This document shows positions 1 through 8,533 of a stretch of 64,000 bases of DNA, piece after piece (the stretch's first letter is position 1; each line of letters begins with the position of its first letter). The stretch is taken from contig JAHCBA010000037.1 in NCBI GenBank assembly GCA_019634625.1, positions 1 through 64,000 of the forward strand. Direction: 5' to 3'. The notes beneath the pieces are model-generated. The model had not been told where the DNA came from. It was given only the letters and a program-made list of their open reading frames with translations, and ran no database searches. The DNA comes from Verrucomicrobiia bacterium. Its GTDB lineage: Bacteria > Verrucomicrobiota > Verrucomicrobiia > Limisphaerales > CAIMTB01. The translations under genes and the position numbers were made by a program.

Positions 1-728
1 GCCGTCTCGTTGTCCATGCAGTACAGAACGTGCGGCTCCGGCAGCGTGCGACGCAGCATCTCCTCAACGAACCTCTCCTGGTACCGCAAAACCACCCGGT
101 TGTTCCGCTGTCCCGGCGTGGTGAAAAAGAACGGCTGCCGGTTCTGCCCCGGATGATCCGGATAACTCGCTCCCAGTCCGGATGCCTCGTGCGTATAGTT
201 CACGTTGTTCGCCGGATTGTAGGGGTGCCCGTCCCAGTTCTGCCGCGAATAATCGAAACGATCCCACACCTCGATCTGCACGATGATTCCCCGCTCTCGT
301 GTCCCCCGCAGAAACGCCGCAAACCGACGCCAATACTCACCATTCCATCGCTCCAGATCGTACTTCCCGTCCTCCCGATGATGAAACGGGTACACCTCGA
401 ACCCCCCGTCCCGCCGGTCGCTCATCGTGTTGCGCACATAGTTCGCCCCCGCCCGCGCCATCGCCTCCAGATGCTCCTCCAGGTCCGGTATCTGAAAAAG
501 ATTGTCGTCCTTGCTGCCCCCCAGCAGCAGAACCGTACGCCCCCCGTATTCCCAATATCCGGGATGCTCCCTGGACGGACGAATCCGCTCCGCCGCCGTT
601 CCCGCCGTCATCCCCGGTCCCAGGACCATCGCCAGGCCCAACCCCATGCCCATTCCCCACATCCATACCCGCCGTCCCGCCGGCATTCCCGGCACCCGTC
701 GGCCTCGATTCGCAATCACATTCTTCAT
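1..728 (-). CDS. Secreted glycoside hydrolase-like protein, 5' part (runs off the window)
   Basis: The first 242 codons of a leftward gene that continues past position 1. After a basic N-terminus there is a hydrophobic, Gly/Met-rich stretch ending at Ala residues near residue 40, which suggests a signal peptide. The mature part opens with [16 protein letters not shown] and then a segment with [18 protein letters not shown] and [12 protein letters not shown], which reads like the first strands of a (beta/alpha)8 glycosidase of the cellulase/DUF4038 kind. The catalytic acids would lie in the unseen part, so the substrate cannot be named. The start codon at 726-728 overlaps the stop of the small membrane gene upstream (ATGA), so the two are probably co-translated. 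Family call is moderate. Confidence 0.72.
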   Translation of the reverse strand, partial: MKNVIANRGRRVPGMPAGRRVWMWGMGMGLGLAMVLGPGMTAGTAAERIRPSREHPGYWEYGGRTVLLLGGSKDDNLFQIPDLEEHLEAMARAGANYVRNTMSDRRDGGFEVYPFHHREDGKYDLERWNGEYWRRFAAFLRGTRERGIIVQIEVWDRFDYSRQNWDGHPYNPANNVNYTHEASGLGASYPDHPGQNRQPFFFTTPGQRNNRVVLRYQERFVEEMLRRTLPEPHVLYCMDNET

Positions 729-886
729 CGGTCTTGCCTCCATAGGATCAAACCCACCGCCGCCGCCGCAAAAACATCCGCCGCCAGGATCAACCCCCGC
801 AACCGCACATCCAGCGGCAACGCCACAAATGACACCACCCCGGCCGTCACGATGAGCATCGGAATCAGGTACACGCTCAGCTTCAC
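725..886 (-). CDS. Small two-helix membrane protein
   Basis: A 53-residue protein, read from GTG at 884-886 with GGAGG motifs just upstream. It is almost entirely two hydrophobic helices (around residues 6-23 and 29-49) with a charged C-terminus, so an inner-membrane location is likely. Its stop codon overlaps the start of the glycosidase-like gene. No family was recognised. The open frame extends further upstream, but that part is low-complexity Arg/Pro/Gly and looks non-coding. Confidence 0.5.
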   Translation of the reverse strand: MKLSVYLIPMLIVTAGVVSFVALPLDVRLRGLILAADVFAAAAVGLILWRQDR

Positions 887-1055
887 TCCCTCCGATCCTC
901 CCCGGAACCGCCCGCCCGCGAAAGACAGAACATCCCTGCCACCCGCCCGGCGGTGCATCCCCAAGTTGTCGGTACCGAGCCAGCGAACCGTTGTTGGCTT
1001 CGCACCCTGGCCTGGGGGCCCGGAGCCCGTCCCTCCGCGTCCGCGCACCGCGGTC

Positions 1056-2705
1056 CTACGGCGTGCGGGGATCGGGCGGCAGCGCGGCCAGGGTCTTGTC
1101 CTCCTGCGCCACGGCGCCCGGAGGTTCGGGTTGCCCGTCGCCTCCAAGGTAGTTGGCGATCCGCCAGGTGTGATAGCCCACGCGGTCGAACCATCGGATG
1201 GCATCGAGGATTTCGAGGGCGGCCGAGGCGCCCCACTGGCCGCCCGCGGTTTCGCTCAGGACCACCGGGCGTTCCTGCCGGCGCAGTTGAGCCAGTGCCA
1301 ATGCATCTCCTTCGACCCGGGCCAGCCAGTCCGTGGCGCCACCTCCGATCAGGCCGCGCTCGGCAGTGTCAAGGATGTCCTGACAAAGGGTAAGGGCGGG
1401 TCGGAATCGATCCTGCGCCTGACGGTGTCGTAATCCCGGTGGCACCTCCCACCGGGCGATCAGTCGGACCAAATGATCCACTGCATGGACCTGCGCCAGG
1501 CGGAACCGGGACAGCGGCGCGTCCTCCACAATGGGGGGAATGCGGGTGAAGAACTCCTGGATCCTTTCAAGGGCCCGCTCGACTTCCCTCCGAGTGGGGT
1601 CGTCCCGCCCCGCCGCAGGCCCTTGGAGTCCGTCGCGCAAGGTGCGAAACACGGTCGCCGCTGACTCGCAGAGCGCCCGCCTCGTCGCCTCCAACGCCAC
1701 CGCCGGGGCGTGCAGCACCGTATCGTCGAGGTGCCGCGTCAGGATGGGGCCCCGCTCCGGCAGGAGACGTTCGATCCAAGCCGAGAACCGATGCACCCAG
1801 GGGAGGAAAATCAGCACTCCGACGGCAATGAACCCGGTGTGAAACGCGGCCAGGCTGGTGGCCCCCGGATCGAGACCAAGATGGTCCTGCGCCCACCGGA
1901 TGCCCCGCAGAAAGAGCGGCAGAGAGACCACCGCCACCAGCCCGGTCGCGAGGTTGAACAGCACATGCGCGATCGCGGTGCGCTTCGCGGATACGCTTCC
2001 GCCGATGGCGGCGAGGGCTCCGGTGACTGTGGTGCCCACCGCGGCTCCGATCACTATCGAGGCCGCCTGGTCGAAGTTGACCGTCCCGCTGTGCAGCGCC
2101 GTAAGGGTGGTCGCGACTGCGGCGCTTGAGGATTGCATGATCACCGTGAGAATCACCCCGAGTCCCATGGCGAGCAGATGCCCGAAGAGTCCGCCTCCGG
2201 GCAACTCCGAGAGCCTGAACCTCCCCGAGGCAGCCTGCATCCCCGTCTGCAGGGTCTCGATGCCCACGAAAATCAGCCCGAACCCCGCCAGGGCCAGGCC
2301 GAGGGCCCGTCCTCGACCCCGCGCCAGCAGCTTGAGAAAGGCCCCGATCCCGACCAGGGGCAGGGCGTAGAACCCAACGCTGATCTTCAGTCCGAGTACT
2401 GATACGATCCACCCGGTGCCGGTGGTCCCCAGGCTGGCGCCAATCACCACTCCCACCGCCTGGGGGAAGGTCAGCAACCCCGCGCTCACAAACCCAATCA
2501 CGGTGACCGTCGTCGCGCTCGAGGACTGGACCAGGGCGGTGGCCAGTGCGCCGGAACCGAACGCCTTGAGGGGAGTGCCTGTGAACCGCACCAGGGCCAC
2601 CCTCAGCGACTCGCCGGCGAATGCCTTCAACCCGTCGGTCAGCAACACCATCCCCATCAGGAACAACCCGATCCCACCCACCAACTGGAACACCATGCTC
2701 GTCAT
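1056..2705 (-). CDS. Na/Pi cotransporter family protein (NptA/PNaS type)
   Basis: About 549 residues. The N-terminal half is a polytopic membrane domain with the two inverted QSSSA signatures that mark sodium/phosphate symporters (LVQSSSATTV near residue 60 and IMQSSSAAVA near residue 190), each followed by a Gly-rich hairpin (IGASLGTT, IGAAVGTT). The C-terminal ~200 residues are soluble and helical, as in PhoU-like tails of this family. It should import phosphate with Na+ across the inner membrane. The start was set at the Met before the first hydrophobic segment; the open frame continues 65 codons upstream without protein-like sequence. It points the same way as the two genes downstream, with a 169-base gap. 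Confidence 0.85.
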   Translation of the reverse strand: MTSMVFQLVGGIGLFLMGMVLLTDGLKAFAGESLRVALVRFTGTPLKAFGSGALATALVQSSSATTVTVIGFVSAGLLTFPQAVGVVIGASLGTTGTGWIVSVLGLKISVGFYALPLVGIGAFLKLLARGRGRALGLALAGFGLIFVGIETLQTGMQAASGRFRLSELPGGGLFGHLLAMGLGVILTVIMQSSSAAVATTLTALHSGTVNFDQAASIVIGAAVGTTVTGALAAIGGSVSAKRTAIAHVLFNLATGLVAVVSLPLFLRGIRWAQDHLGLDPGATSLAAFHTGFIAVGVLIFLPWVHRFSAWIERLLPERGPILTRHLDDTVLHAPAVALEATRRALCESAATVFRTLRDGLQGPAAGRDDPTRREVERALERIQEFFTRIPPIVEDAPLSRFRLAQVHAVDHLVRLIARWEVPPGLRHRQAQDRFRPALTLCQDILDTAERGLIGGGATDWLARVEGDALALAQLRRQERPVVLSETAGGQWGASAALEILDAIRWFDRVGYHTWRIANYLGGDGQPEPPGAVAQEDKTLAALPPDPRTP

Positions 2706-3515
2706 CTCGGCGCGTCCCCGGCAGACGAACACGAACACGCCGCGAATGGCCAAGGAAATCCTGGCCAGCCCACGGGACCCGAATCCTGAGCGATCTTTCT
2801 GGCTCAAGAATGGCCGCGACCTTCCGGGGCCCTGGGCCTGAGGGTTCGAACGGCCGCCGCGGGGAAGTCTCGGTTTGGCCGGGGGCGAGCGGGTTCGCAC
2901 AGACTATCGTGGGGAGGACCGGTCTGCATGCTTCGGGCGGAGCCCAGCCGAAAGGCTATCCAACAATGGGTCAGGCGGACGAACATTGACCGTTTCACCA
3001 AGCATCCTGATGGGCGGCGATCAGCTGGAAGGCTTCAAATATAGTAGGTCAGGCTAAGTACTATTGACCGTTACCGAATCTATAAAAACACCGGCATCTT
3101 CAATGTTGACGACCCGCGACTAGCTCATCCCCAGCGGCCCGAAGTTGGATTTCCCGGATCCAGGACAGCATCGTGCCGTCATCAACTAAACGCCTGCCTT
3201 ACTATAGGAATTCGGTCATCCATTTATCGCCTGACATTTTATCTTGGATCGGGCGATGGAACGGTCAGCCTGGGTTGGGTCTGGGGACGATCCGGCAGAA
3301 CTGGGCAGGGGAGCGACTGCCGCTGGGACCGTTGCTGGGGTGCCGATCCCGCACTTCACCCCGCGCCAACGCCAGTTCGCCAACGAATCCCGGCATTTCA
3401 CCCCGGAGACTTGGTCTTCCCACGCCGGTTCGGGCACAAAACGCCCGCCTTTCCTGCTGCGCCACACTGTGCACGGCAGTCTTGCGTGAATCCATCAGAC
3501 CGGCTTACTCCATTC
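2706..3515. other. Intergenic region between divergent host genes
   Basis: About 800 bases separate the leftward cotransporter from the rightward haloperoxidase. Frames here are short or compositionally poor, so no gene is called. The middle (about 3030-3250) is markedly richer in A/T than the surroundings and probably holds the divergent promoters. It contains the paired inverted-repeat motif listed separately. The haloperoxidase frame is open further upstream to 3411, but that part is not protein-like. Confidence 0.5.
2969..3072. repeat. Two copies of a 26-bp operator-like motif
   Basis: The pattern GGTCAGGC-N8-ATTGACCGTT occurs at 2969-2994 and again at 3047-3072, 78 bp apart. Within each copy GGTCA and TGACC form an inverted repeat with a 13-base centre. 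The 8-base variable part differs completely between copies while the 18 flanking bases are identical, as expected for a dimeric regulator site. The regulator is unknown. Confidence 0.5.
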
Positions 3516-5024
3516 ATGAACTCACGACTCCAAGCCTCCCCGTCCCAGGCCCCGCGCCTCGGGCGCCCGGCCGTCGTCGCCGCACTGTTCCTCACCCTGT
3601 CGGTCTCACTTCCCGCGGCCCGCGCCGATGCGGTGATCGATTGGAACGAAGCCGCTCTGCGAGCCATACGCGACACGCGCGAGAACCCGCCCCGCGCCTC
3701 CCGCGCGCTGGCCATCACCCACCTGGCCATCCACGACGCCGTCAACGGTGTCCTGCGAACCCATCGTCCCTACCATGTCGCTCCTGCCGCTCCGGCCGGC
3801 GCCTCGATCGAGGCCGCCGTCGCCGCCTCGGCCTACACGGCCCTGCACGCACTGTTCACCGTTCCCGACGTGCGCCAGACAAACTTCCTGGCCCTCCACA
3901 CCGCCCAGCTCGCCGCCATTCCGGACGGTCCGGCCAAGTCGGACGGACTCGCCTGGGGCCAGTCGGTGGCCGAGGCGATCCTGGCGTTGCGGGCGAATGA
4001 CGGCTGGAACGTAGCAGCCTCCTACACCCCCTCCGGCGTCCCGGGTCGCTGGCAGCCCACGCCGCCCGCCTTCGCGCCTGCGCTCCTTCCCGGCTGGGGC
4101 CTGGTAACCCCTTTCTCCATGACCCACGGCGCCCAGTTCCGTCCCCAACCCCCGCCCGGCATCGAAACCGTCGCCTACGCCTTCGAGTTCAACCTCGTCA
4201 AGGCCTACGGCAGCGCCACCGGCACGGTACGGAGCGCCGACCAGACCGAGGTCGCCTGGTTCTGGAACGACGGCGCCGGCACGGTCACCCCGCCCGGCCA
4301 CTGGAACCGCATTGCCCAGGCGGTCAGCGCGGCACGGTCCGTCACGCTCGCCGACAACGCGCGCCTCTTCGCGCTCCTGAATCTCGCCAATGCCGACGCC
4401 GCGATCTCCTGCTGGGACGCCAAGTTTGCCTACGACCTATGGCGTCCCCTCACCGCGATCCGCGAAGCGGCCACCGACACCAACGCCAACACCGACCCGG
4501 ATCCGGAATGGCTGTCCCTCATCCCCACCCCGCCGTTCCCGGAATACACCTCCGGGCACAGCACGTTCAGCCGGGGTTCCGCCACGGTCCTGGCAGGGTT
4601 CTTCGGCACCGATACCATCCCCTTTTCCATCGGTTCGGAAGGGACCCCCGGCGTCGAGCGCAGCTTCTCCGGGTTCGACGCGGCGGCGAACGAGGCGGGC
4701 ATCAGCCGCATCTTCGGTGGGATCCATTGGAACTTCGCCAATCAACAGGCCCAGGCAGCCGGCTTCCGGCTCGGCCACCAGATTCTCAGCCACTTCCTCC
4801 AGCCCATGTCGGCGCTGCAGTTCACCCACATCGCCAAGGCCGGCGGCGTCACCCGGATCGAGGCCCAGGTGGAACCGGGACGTTCCTACGCCATCCGCGC
4901 CTCATCCGACTTCAACACCTGGGAAACCCTCGCGATCGCCAGTTCCGAGGATGGCGTCCTCGCCTTCAACGACCCGAACGCGGCACCCGGCCAGCTGCGG
5001 TTCTACGTCCTCGCCGAGCCCTGA
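3516..5024 (+). CDS. Exported vanadium-dependent haloperoxidase-like protein (PAP2 fold)
   Basis: A 502-residue protein starting at ATG 3516, with an Arg-rich start, a hydrophobic stretch and an Ala-x-Ala cleavage-type sequence near residue 34, so it is probably secreted. The vanadate/phosphate pocket motifs are in order: K-x6-R (KFAYDLWR, about residues 303-310), SGHS (about 346-349) and the R...GGIHW block near residue 400. The family oxidises halides with H2O2, or in relatives acts as an acid phosphatase; the substrate cannot be told from sequence. The last ~65 residues form a separate small beta domain ending in a strand-rich FYVLAEP, common on exported proteins of this phylum. No operon partner is evident. 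Confidence 0.87.
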   Translation: MNSRLQASPSQAPRLGRPAVVAALFLTLSVSLPAARADAVIDWNEAALRAIRDTRENPPRASRALAITHLAIHDAVNGVLRTHRPYHVAPAAPAGASIEAAVAASAYTALHALFTVPDVRQTNFLALHTAQLAAIPDGPAKSDGLAWGQSVAEAILALRANDGWNVAASYTPSGVPGRWQPTPPAFAPALLPGWGLVTPFSMTHGAQFRPQPPPGIETVAYAFEFNLVKAYGSATGTVRSADQTEVAWFWNDGAGTVTPPGHWNRIAQAVSAARSVTLADNARLFALLNLANADAAISCWDAKFAYDLWRPLTAIREAATDTNANTDPDPEWLSLIPTPPFPEYTSGHSTFSRGSATVLAGFFGTDTIPFSIGSEGTPGVERSFSGFDAAANEAGISRIFGGIHWNFANQQAQAAGFRLGHQILSHFLQPMSALQFTHIAKAGGVTRIEAQVEPGRSYAIRASSDFNTWETLAIASSEDGVLAFNDPNAAPGQLRFYVLAEP

Positions 5025-5075
5025 TCTTCCCGGGCCTCGAACTCCCTTTCATCAACCCTTGAAGTTGCTACTCCC

Positions 5076-5316
5076 ATGAACCCAACCCACTCCTCCCTGC
5101 GTTCCCTGATCACCGTCATCTCCCCGTCGGTGCTGGCCCTGGCCGTGGCCACTCCGACAGAAGCCCTTGCCCAGGGCTGCGTCGCCATCCGATCGGTCGG
5201 CAGTCCAGCCCTTCCCGGACTGGCGGGTCTGGACGAAGGGATCCCCTGGGTCGCGTCGATCAGCTACCGCTACTTCGAATCCGACCGCTACTTCATGGGC
5301 ACCCAGGAGCTGTCCG
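5076..5316 (+). pseudogene. 5' half of outer-membrane beta-barrel (transporter-like) gene, split by the prophage
   Basis: The first 80 codons of a host gene: an N-terminal signal-like segment (LALAVATPTEALAQG) followed by the first barrel strand (ASISYRYFESDRYF). The frame runs into prophage DNA after TCC G at 5313-5316. The remaining part, in the same reading phase, begins at 44715. Rejoining ...QEL-S with A-MPGMAPG restores one open frame of about 380 codons. The complete protein resembles the MetA/phenol-degradation-type porins annotated as transporters in Verrucomicrobiota; that assignment is from general barrel features. Confidence 0.8.
5313..5316 (+). repeat. Left target-site duplication TCCG
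   Basis: TCCG at 5313-5316 matches TCCG at 44715-44718 and lies in the same codon phase of the interrupted gene. Mu-type elements usually duplicate 5 bp; the flanking fifth base differs on either side (G/A on one side, T/C on the other), so the duplication is 4 bp, or 5 bp with one later change. Confidence 0.72.
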
Positions 5317-5533
5317 TGAGAGACCACAGAAAGTCTGAAACAGACCGAAGAAGGGGCTAAGCGCTTGAACGGAGGCGGCTTGGGCTGGGACGGAAACCCT
5401 TTTCAGACTTTTCCACAACAGGCGCTGTCGGGAGGGGGCATGAAAAGGGTCGTGCCACCCTTTTCGGAGGAGCCTTGGGCGGCGGCAGCGGGAGGGAGGT
5501 GCCAGGCCCTGGGCCCGACCGGTGGGAAGGCGG
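5317..5533. other. Prophage left end with transposase-site-like repeats
   Basis: No gene is seen here. GAAAGTCTGAAAC lies at 5329-5341, 12 bases inside the end, the same distance as GAAAGTTTGAAAA inside the right end. A longer copy in the other orientation (AACCCTTTTCAGACTTTTCC) is at 5395-5414. These are candidate binding sites for the MuA-like transposase. The early operon ends at 5534, pointing toward this end. Confidence 0.6.
5442..5465. repeat. Perfect 9-bp inverted repeat near the left end
   Basis: GAAAAGGGT-CGTGCC-ACCCTTTTC. The arm GAAAAGGGT is also the core of the end repeats (at 5395-5414, 44622-44634 and 44662-44702), so this is more likely a paired transposase site than a simple terminator. 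It also lies just past the stop of the last early gene and could fold in the transcript. Confidence 0.5.
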
Positions 5534-5761
5534 CTATTCGCCCCGGCGGGACCGCCACAGGGCCAGGCAATAGGGCAGGGACGCGGCGGCAAGGCGGATG
5601 CGCCGGCGCCCAGCGTAGATCACGAAGGTCTGGGGGATGTCGCCCTCGGCAATGTACCGGTACACCGATGCGCGGCTGACGCCGACCTTGGCGGCCCATT
5701 CTGCCGGGCTGAGCCATTCGCCTTGCGCGGGCGACGCTGAAGAGGATTCGGGGGAACTCAT
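5534..5761 (-). CDS. Excisionase-like helix-turn-helix protein
   Basis: A 75-residue protein with a MerR/excisionase-type HTH: LSPAEWAAKVGVSRASVYRYIAEGDIP at about residues 17-43, then a short wing (YAGRRRIRL). This is the 'helix_turn_helix_17' architecture common in phage Xis and DNA-binding accessory proteins. It is the last gene of the leftward early operon and its ATG overlaps the stop of the nucleotidyltransferase gene (ATGA). It may bind the nearby left end or regulate early genes; either is inference. Confidence 0.7.
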   Translation of the reverse strand: MSSPESSSASPAQGEWLSPAEWAAKVGVSRASVYRYIAEGDIPQTFVIYAGRRRIRLAAASLPYCLALWRSRRGE

Positions 5762-6309
5762 GGCACGATCGGGCGCACGGAACGGAACGCGGGTTCATCG
5801 CGCTCCAAAATCGGATCCAAAAACGGCAGGCCCAGGGCTCGGTAGATCAGGGCTTCATCTTCCCCGACCACGCGCCCGTCCAGGTAGAGCCCGTGATGGG
5901 GATTCCACTTGCCGCCGAGGTCCAGGGCCCGCATGCACAACCAGACGTTGTGCTCCTTGCTGCCCGTCTTGCAGAGCAACAGGGAGCCCCAGATGGCGGG
6001 GGTCGCAAACCACAGGTCCACCTGGACCCCGCGGGCAATCCACGAGAGGTAGCTGCTTCCATCCTTCGTCAGAGGCCAGCCTTCGGCCTGGCACCAGGAA
6101 CCCACCTCGGCCGCCAGGAGATTCCGCTGGGTCACGACGGTCCCGAGCAGGTCGGGCTCCTGCTCGACCTTTGGGATCGCCACCAGGTCGATGTCCCCGA
6201 CCTCAGCGCGGCGGCGCCGAATCGACCCCACAACCGCCATGCGTTCACTGAATGGCTGCAGCCGCGCCGCCAATCGCTCCACACACCGTTCCGCGAACGC
6301 CAGCGTCAT
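5758..6309 (-). CDS. DNA polymerase X / pol-beta-like nucleotidyltransferase
   Basis: A 183-residue protein, essentially one pol-beta palm-type domain. The signature GS-x9-DID is at residues 28-41 (VGSIRRRRAEVGDIDLVAIP), giving two metal-binding Asp (D39, D41), and a third candidate Asp sits in GVQVDLWF (D98). The N-terminal HhH and 8-kDa domains and the C-terminal PHP domain of bacterial PolX are absent. It could be a gap-filling polymerase for repair at transposition joints, or a nucleotidyltransferase acting on another substrate. It overlaps its upstream neighbour by ATGA, so it belongs to the early operon. Confidence 0.72.
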   Translation of the reverse strand: MTLAFAERCVERLAARLQPFSERMAVVGSIRRRRAEVGDIDLVAIPKVEQEPDLLGTVVTQRNLLAAEVGSWCQAEGWPLTKDGSSYLSWIARGVQVDLWFATPAIWGSLLLCKTGSKEHNVWLCMRALDLGGKWNPHHGLYLDGRVVGEDEALIYRALGLPFLDPILERDEPAFRSVRPIVP

Positions 6310-6533
6310 AGCGGCAGATGCTCCTGCACGGCGCTGACCAGGCGGTAGAAGCTGTGCCGGGGCCGCACCCCGACCACCTTCACCTCGATCTCCAGCCCGG
6401 CCGCCCGCAAGTCCGAGATCCGTGAGTGGACGGCATACGCACCGGAGGCCGCCGCCAGCTCGGGCATCGGCACCCATTGCCCGTGGCGGCGCACCAGTTC
6501 GGCGAGGACGAGTTGGTTTTGAGTCGGGTTCAC
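6306..6533 (-). CDS. Small winged-helix-like phage protein
   Basis: A 75-residue protein read from GTG 6531-6533, which overlaps the upstream stop (GTGA). The sequence TQNQLVLAELVRRHGQWVPMPELAAASGAYAVHSRISDLRAAGLEI has the helix-turn-helix layout of small winged-helix phage proteins that distinguish one recognition helix (AVHSRISDLR) followed by a wing. The frame is open to 6644, but that extra part lies inside the upstream gene. A DNA-binding role is inferred. Confidence 0.55.
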   Translation of the reverse strand: MNPTQNQLVLAELVRRHGQWVPMPELAAASGAYAVHSRISDLRAAGLEIEVKVVGVRPRHSFYRLVSAVQEHLPL

Positions 6534-7123
6534 AGGGTGGTCTGGAGGTTCACCTTGGCGCGGTCGGCCACGGCGCGAGCCACGCTTCTGGCCTTCGCGG
6601 TGATCAAGAGCTGGTACAACTGAGGTCCGGGCAATGACCGCCAATTGCCGGTACCGAACTTGTCGCGACTCAACTCCTCCACGTACTGGGGAGGCAGTTC
6701 GACACGCTCCAGGGAGTACAGGACCCGCTTGCGATCCGCATCGGGCAAGCCACCGACCTGCTGCCGGCGCGCGGCTTCAGCATCTGCCTCCACGCCCACC
6801 AGGACGGCGCCAAGATTCAACCCGGCAAGCCGCCTGAACAACGCCACCACCCGATCGAGCTGCTTGTTGGTCAGCGCCCATGACGACACATCCTTTCCGA
6901 CGGCCAGGATGTGGCAGGCCCGCCGCAGATCGTCGGCCGATAGTCCGCCGCCCCCTTGCCGCAACCGCCGGGCCTGTGCCACACGCACCACGTCATCCCG
7001 CACGGGATCCGCGGGCGCGCGACCTGGACGGACCACCACCTCGCCCCGGCGCACGCCAGACCAGTGGGCGCGAAACGCCTTGCTCCATTCCCTCAGGTAC
7101 CACTTTCGCTGCTTCTCAGTCAT
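6530..7123 (-). CDS. Early phage protein, possibly GemA (Mu gp16, DUF1018)-like
   Basis: A 197-residue protein from ATG 7121-7123, basic at the start (TEKQRKWYLREWSKAFRAHW) and helical throughout. Position in the early operon, length and the middle segment (SADDLRRACHILAV...LTNKQLDRVVALFRRL) suggest GemA-type early regulators of transposable phages, but the resemblance is weak. No catalytic motif is seen. Confidence 0.55.
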   Translation of the reverse strand: MTEKQRKWYLREWSKAFRAHWSGVRRGEVVVRPGRAPADPVRDDVVRVAQARRLRQGGGGLSADDLRRACHILAVGKDVSSWALTNKQLDRVVALFRRLAGLNLGAVLVGVEADAEAARRQQVGGLPDADRKRVLYSLERVELPPQYVEELSRDKFGTGNWRSLPGPQLYQLLITAKARSVARAVADRAKVNLQTTL

Positions 7124-7127
7124 CGGG

Positions 7128-7586
7128 TCATTCAGATCGGTCGAGGCCCGCCAAGTGCCACGCCATCCATCCTCCCACGCGCACTCCCAGGTACATGAGC
7201 CGGCGTCGAGGCTTGCTGACCCCTGACTCACGCAGCAGCCGGGCGAACAGCCTGTCCGATTCATCCCGTGTCCAATGCGTCACCAACGATTCCCAATGCG
7301 AACAGCCCGCCCATCGACGCCCCACCATGACCTCGCCTCGATGACGGTAGAACCAGTCATGCACGAGCGCGGCGGGCCGGTGCAGCCCATCCGGCGTGAT
7401 CCCCGTGATCGTCCACAGCACTCGGGGGACACTGGCGCCGTCCGAAATCGTGCCGCGCGGCACGATGATCCGGAGATCCCGATCGCCCAGGCTCCACTGA
7501 TACGAGTAGGGCTGCACGAGGCTGTACCGCGCGCCACGACCCGGCACCGGGATCATCAGGGGTTGGGGGAGGAGGTGAGGTTGCAT
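7128..7586 (-). CDS. DUF1353 family phage protein
   Basis: A 152-residue protein from ATG 7584-7586, two bases after the upstream stop. The DUF1353 core is clear: IVPRGTISDGASVPRVLW at about residues 40-57, then AALVHDWFYR with the conserved His-Asp, and RDESDRLFARLL. DUF1353 proteins are frequent in phages of many types; their function is unknown, though the conserved acidic and His residues suggest a metal-dependent activity. Confidence 0.75.
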   Translation of the reverse strand: MQPHLLPQPLMIPVPGRGARYSLVQPYSYQWSLGDRDLRIIVPRGTISDGASVPRVLWTITGITPDGLHRPAALVHDWFYRHRGEVMVGRRWAGCSHWESLVTHWTRDESDRLFARLLRESGVSKPRRRLMYLGVRVGGWMAWHLAGLDRSE

Positions 7587-7588
7587 GA

Positions 7589-8077
7589 TCAGGATGGCAG
7601 GTACTCCCACAGCGCCGGCAGGGCGTTTCGGCCCGGGACACCTCGATGCACCAGCCGGACCCACCCCAGGCGCCACGCCTTGCGCACTGCAACACGAGCC
7701 GCTTCGAGGGATCCGTAGTGACAGGCCACATCCAGCACGGTGAACTGCCTCCTCCCTCCCAACGCTGCCCTGGCGATCTTCGCCCGCGCATCCTCCAGCC
7801 TCTGTGGGCTCCGACTCCTGGCCGCCCGCCGCCGCGCATCGACCAACATCTCCCTCGTCACCTCGGCTTTCGGTGGAGCCTCCGCACGAGCCTCCGCACG
7901 GACCTCCCTCGGCTGGAACATCACACTGTGAGTGCCCGACCGCCACTTGCCGGCATCAAACCCGCGCCTCTCCCTCCACCTGGCGAACGCGTTGGCGATG
8001 GCCCTTGCATCGCCCGGCCGAATGGCGGACACACAATGCTCAGGGCAGGGCTCGAAGGCCGGCTCCCGGACTCTCAT
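7589..8077 (-). CDS. Hypothetical early phage protein
   Basis: A 162-residue basic protein from ATG at 8075-8077, overlapping the upstream stop by ATGA. The C-terminal third (FTVLDVACHYGSLEAARVAVRKAWRLGWVRL) has helix-turn-helix spacing. The middle is Arg/Ala-rich and helical. No known family was recognised. Its tight packing marks it as part of the early operon. Confidence 0.6.
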   Translation of the reverse strand: MRVREPAFEPCPEHCVSAIRPGDARAIANAFARWRERRGFDAGKWRSGTHSVMFQPREVRAEARAEAPPKAEVTREMLVDARRRAARSRSPQRLEDARAKIARAALGGRRQFTVLDVACHYGSLEAARVAVRKAWRLGWVRLVHRGVPGRNALPALWEYLPS

Positions 8078-8523
8078 GCCACCACCACCTCCTTGGTCTC
8101 GAACGCGACCTTGGGGGCACTCTCCGACTCCACCGCCCGGATCAGCTTCGGGGCAGCCCTCCCCAGCAACACCACCGCCTCATCCCGGAAATCCGGCACG
8201 GGCTGATACGCCAGCACCGGCCGGAACAACCGCTCGAACGCCGACCCGGCCAGAGTTCGCACCTTCTCGATCGTACGCCCCTCGCCGCTGATCTTGCTCT
8301 TGAGCGCGGGCGCGGGCCACGTCACCCGCGCGATGCACCCATCGCACCCCACCGCCGTCCAGGACGTGCCCCCGCCCTCGGTGGCGGTGTGCTCATCCGG
8401 ACGCCCGGCCCCCTCGCCGATCAACAATGCCTTCACCTCCTTCAACCGGTCCTGCATCTCCGCGATCTTCCGGTCGAGCTGCACCGCCTCCGTCACCAGC
8501 ACTGTCAGTTTCTGCTGCGTCAT
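8074..8523 (-). CDS. Hypothetical early phage protein with N-terminal coiled coil
   Basis: A 149-residue protein from ATG 8521-8523 with a strong ribosome site (GAGGAGG, 5 bases upstream), which sets the start over an in-frame extension to 8616. Residues 8-38 form a short coiled coil (TEAVQLDRKIAEMQDRLKEV); residues 60-75 contain a Cys pair (VGCDGCIARV) and the rest is mixed. This layout (coiled coil plus a DUF-like body) is seen in host-nuclease inhibitor (Gam-like) or DNA-binding phage proteins, but no family was identified. Confidence 0.62.
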   Translation of the reverse strand: MTQQKLTVLVTEAVQLDRKIAEMQDRLKEVKALLIGEGAGRPDEHTATEGGGTSWTAVGCDGCIARVTWPAPALKSKISGEGRTIEKVRTLAGSAFERLFRPVLAYQPVPDFRDEAVVLLGRAAPKLIRAVESESAPKVAFETKEVVVA

Positions 8524-8533
8524 GATGTCCTCC

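Noticed and set aside
30-1433. 467-codon rightward frame opposite the glycosidase-like gene
   Set aside because: Arg/Pro/His-rich without domains; the leftward strand carries a protein-like gene and a cotransporter.
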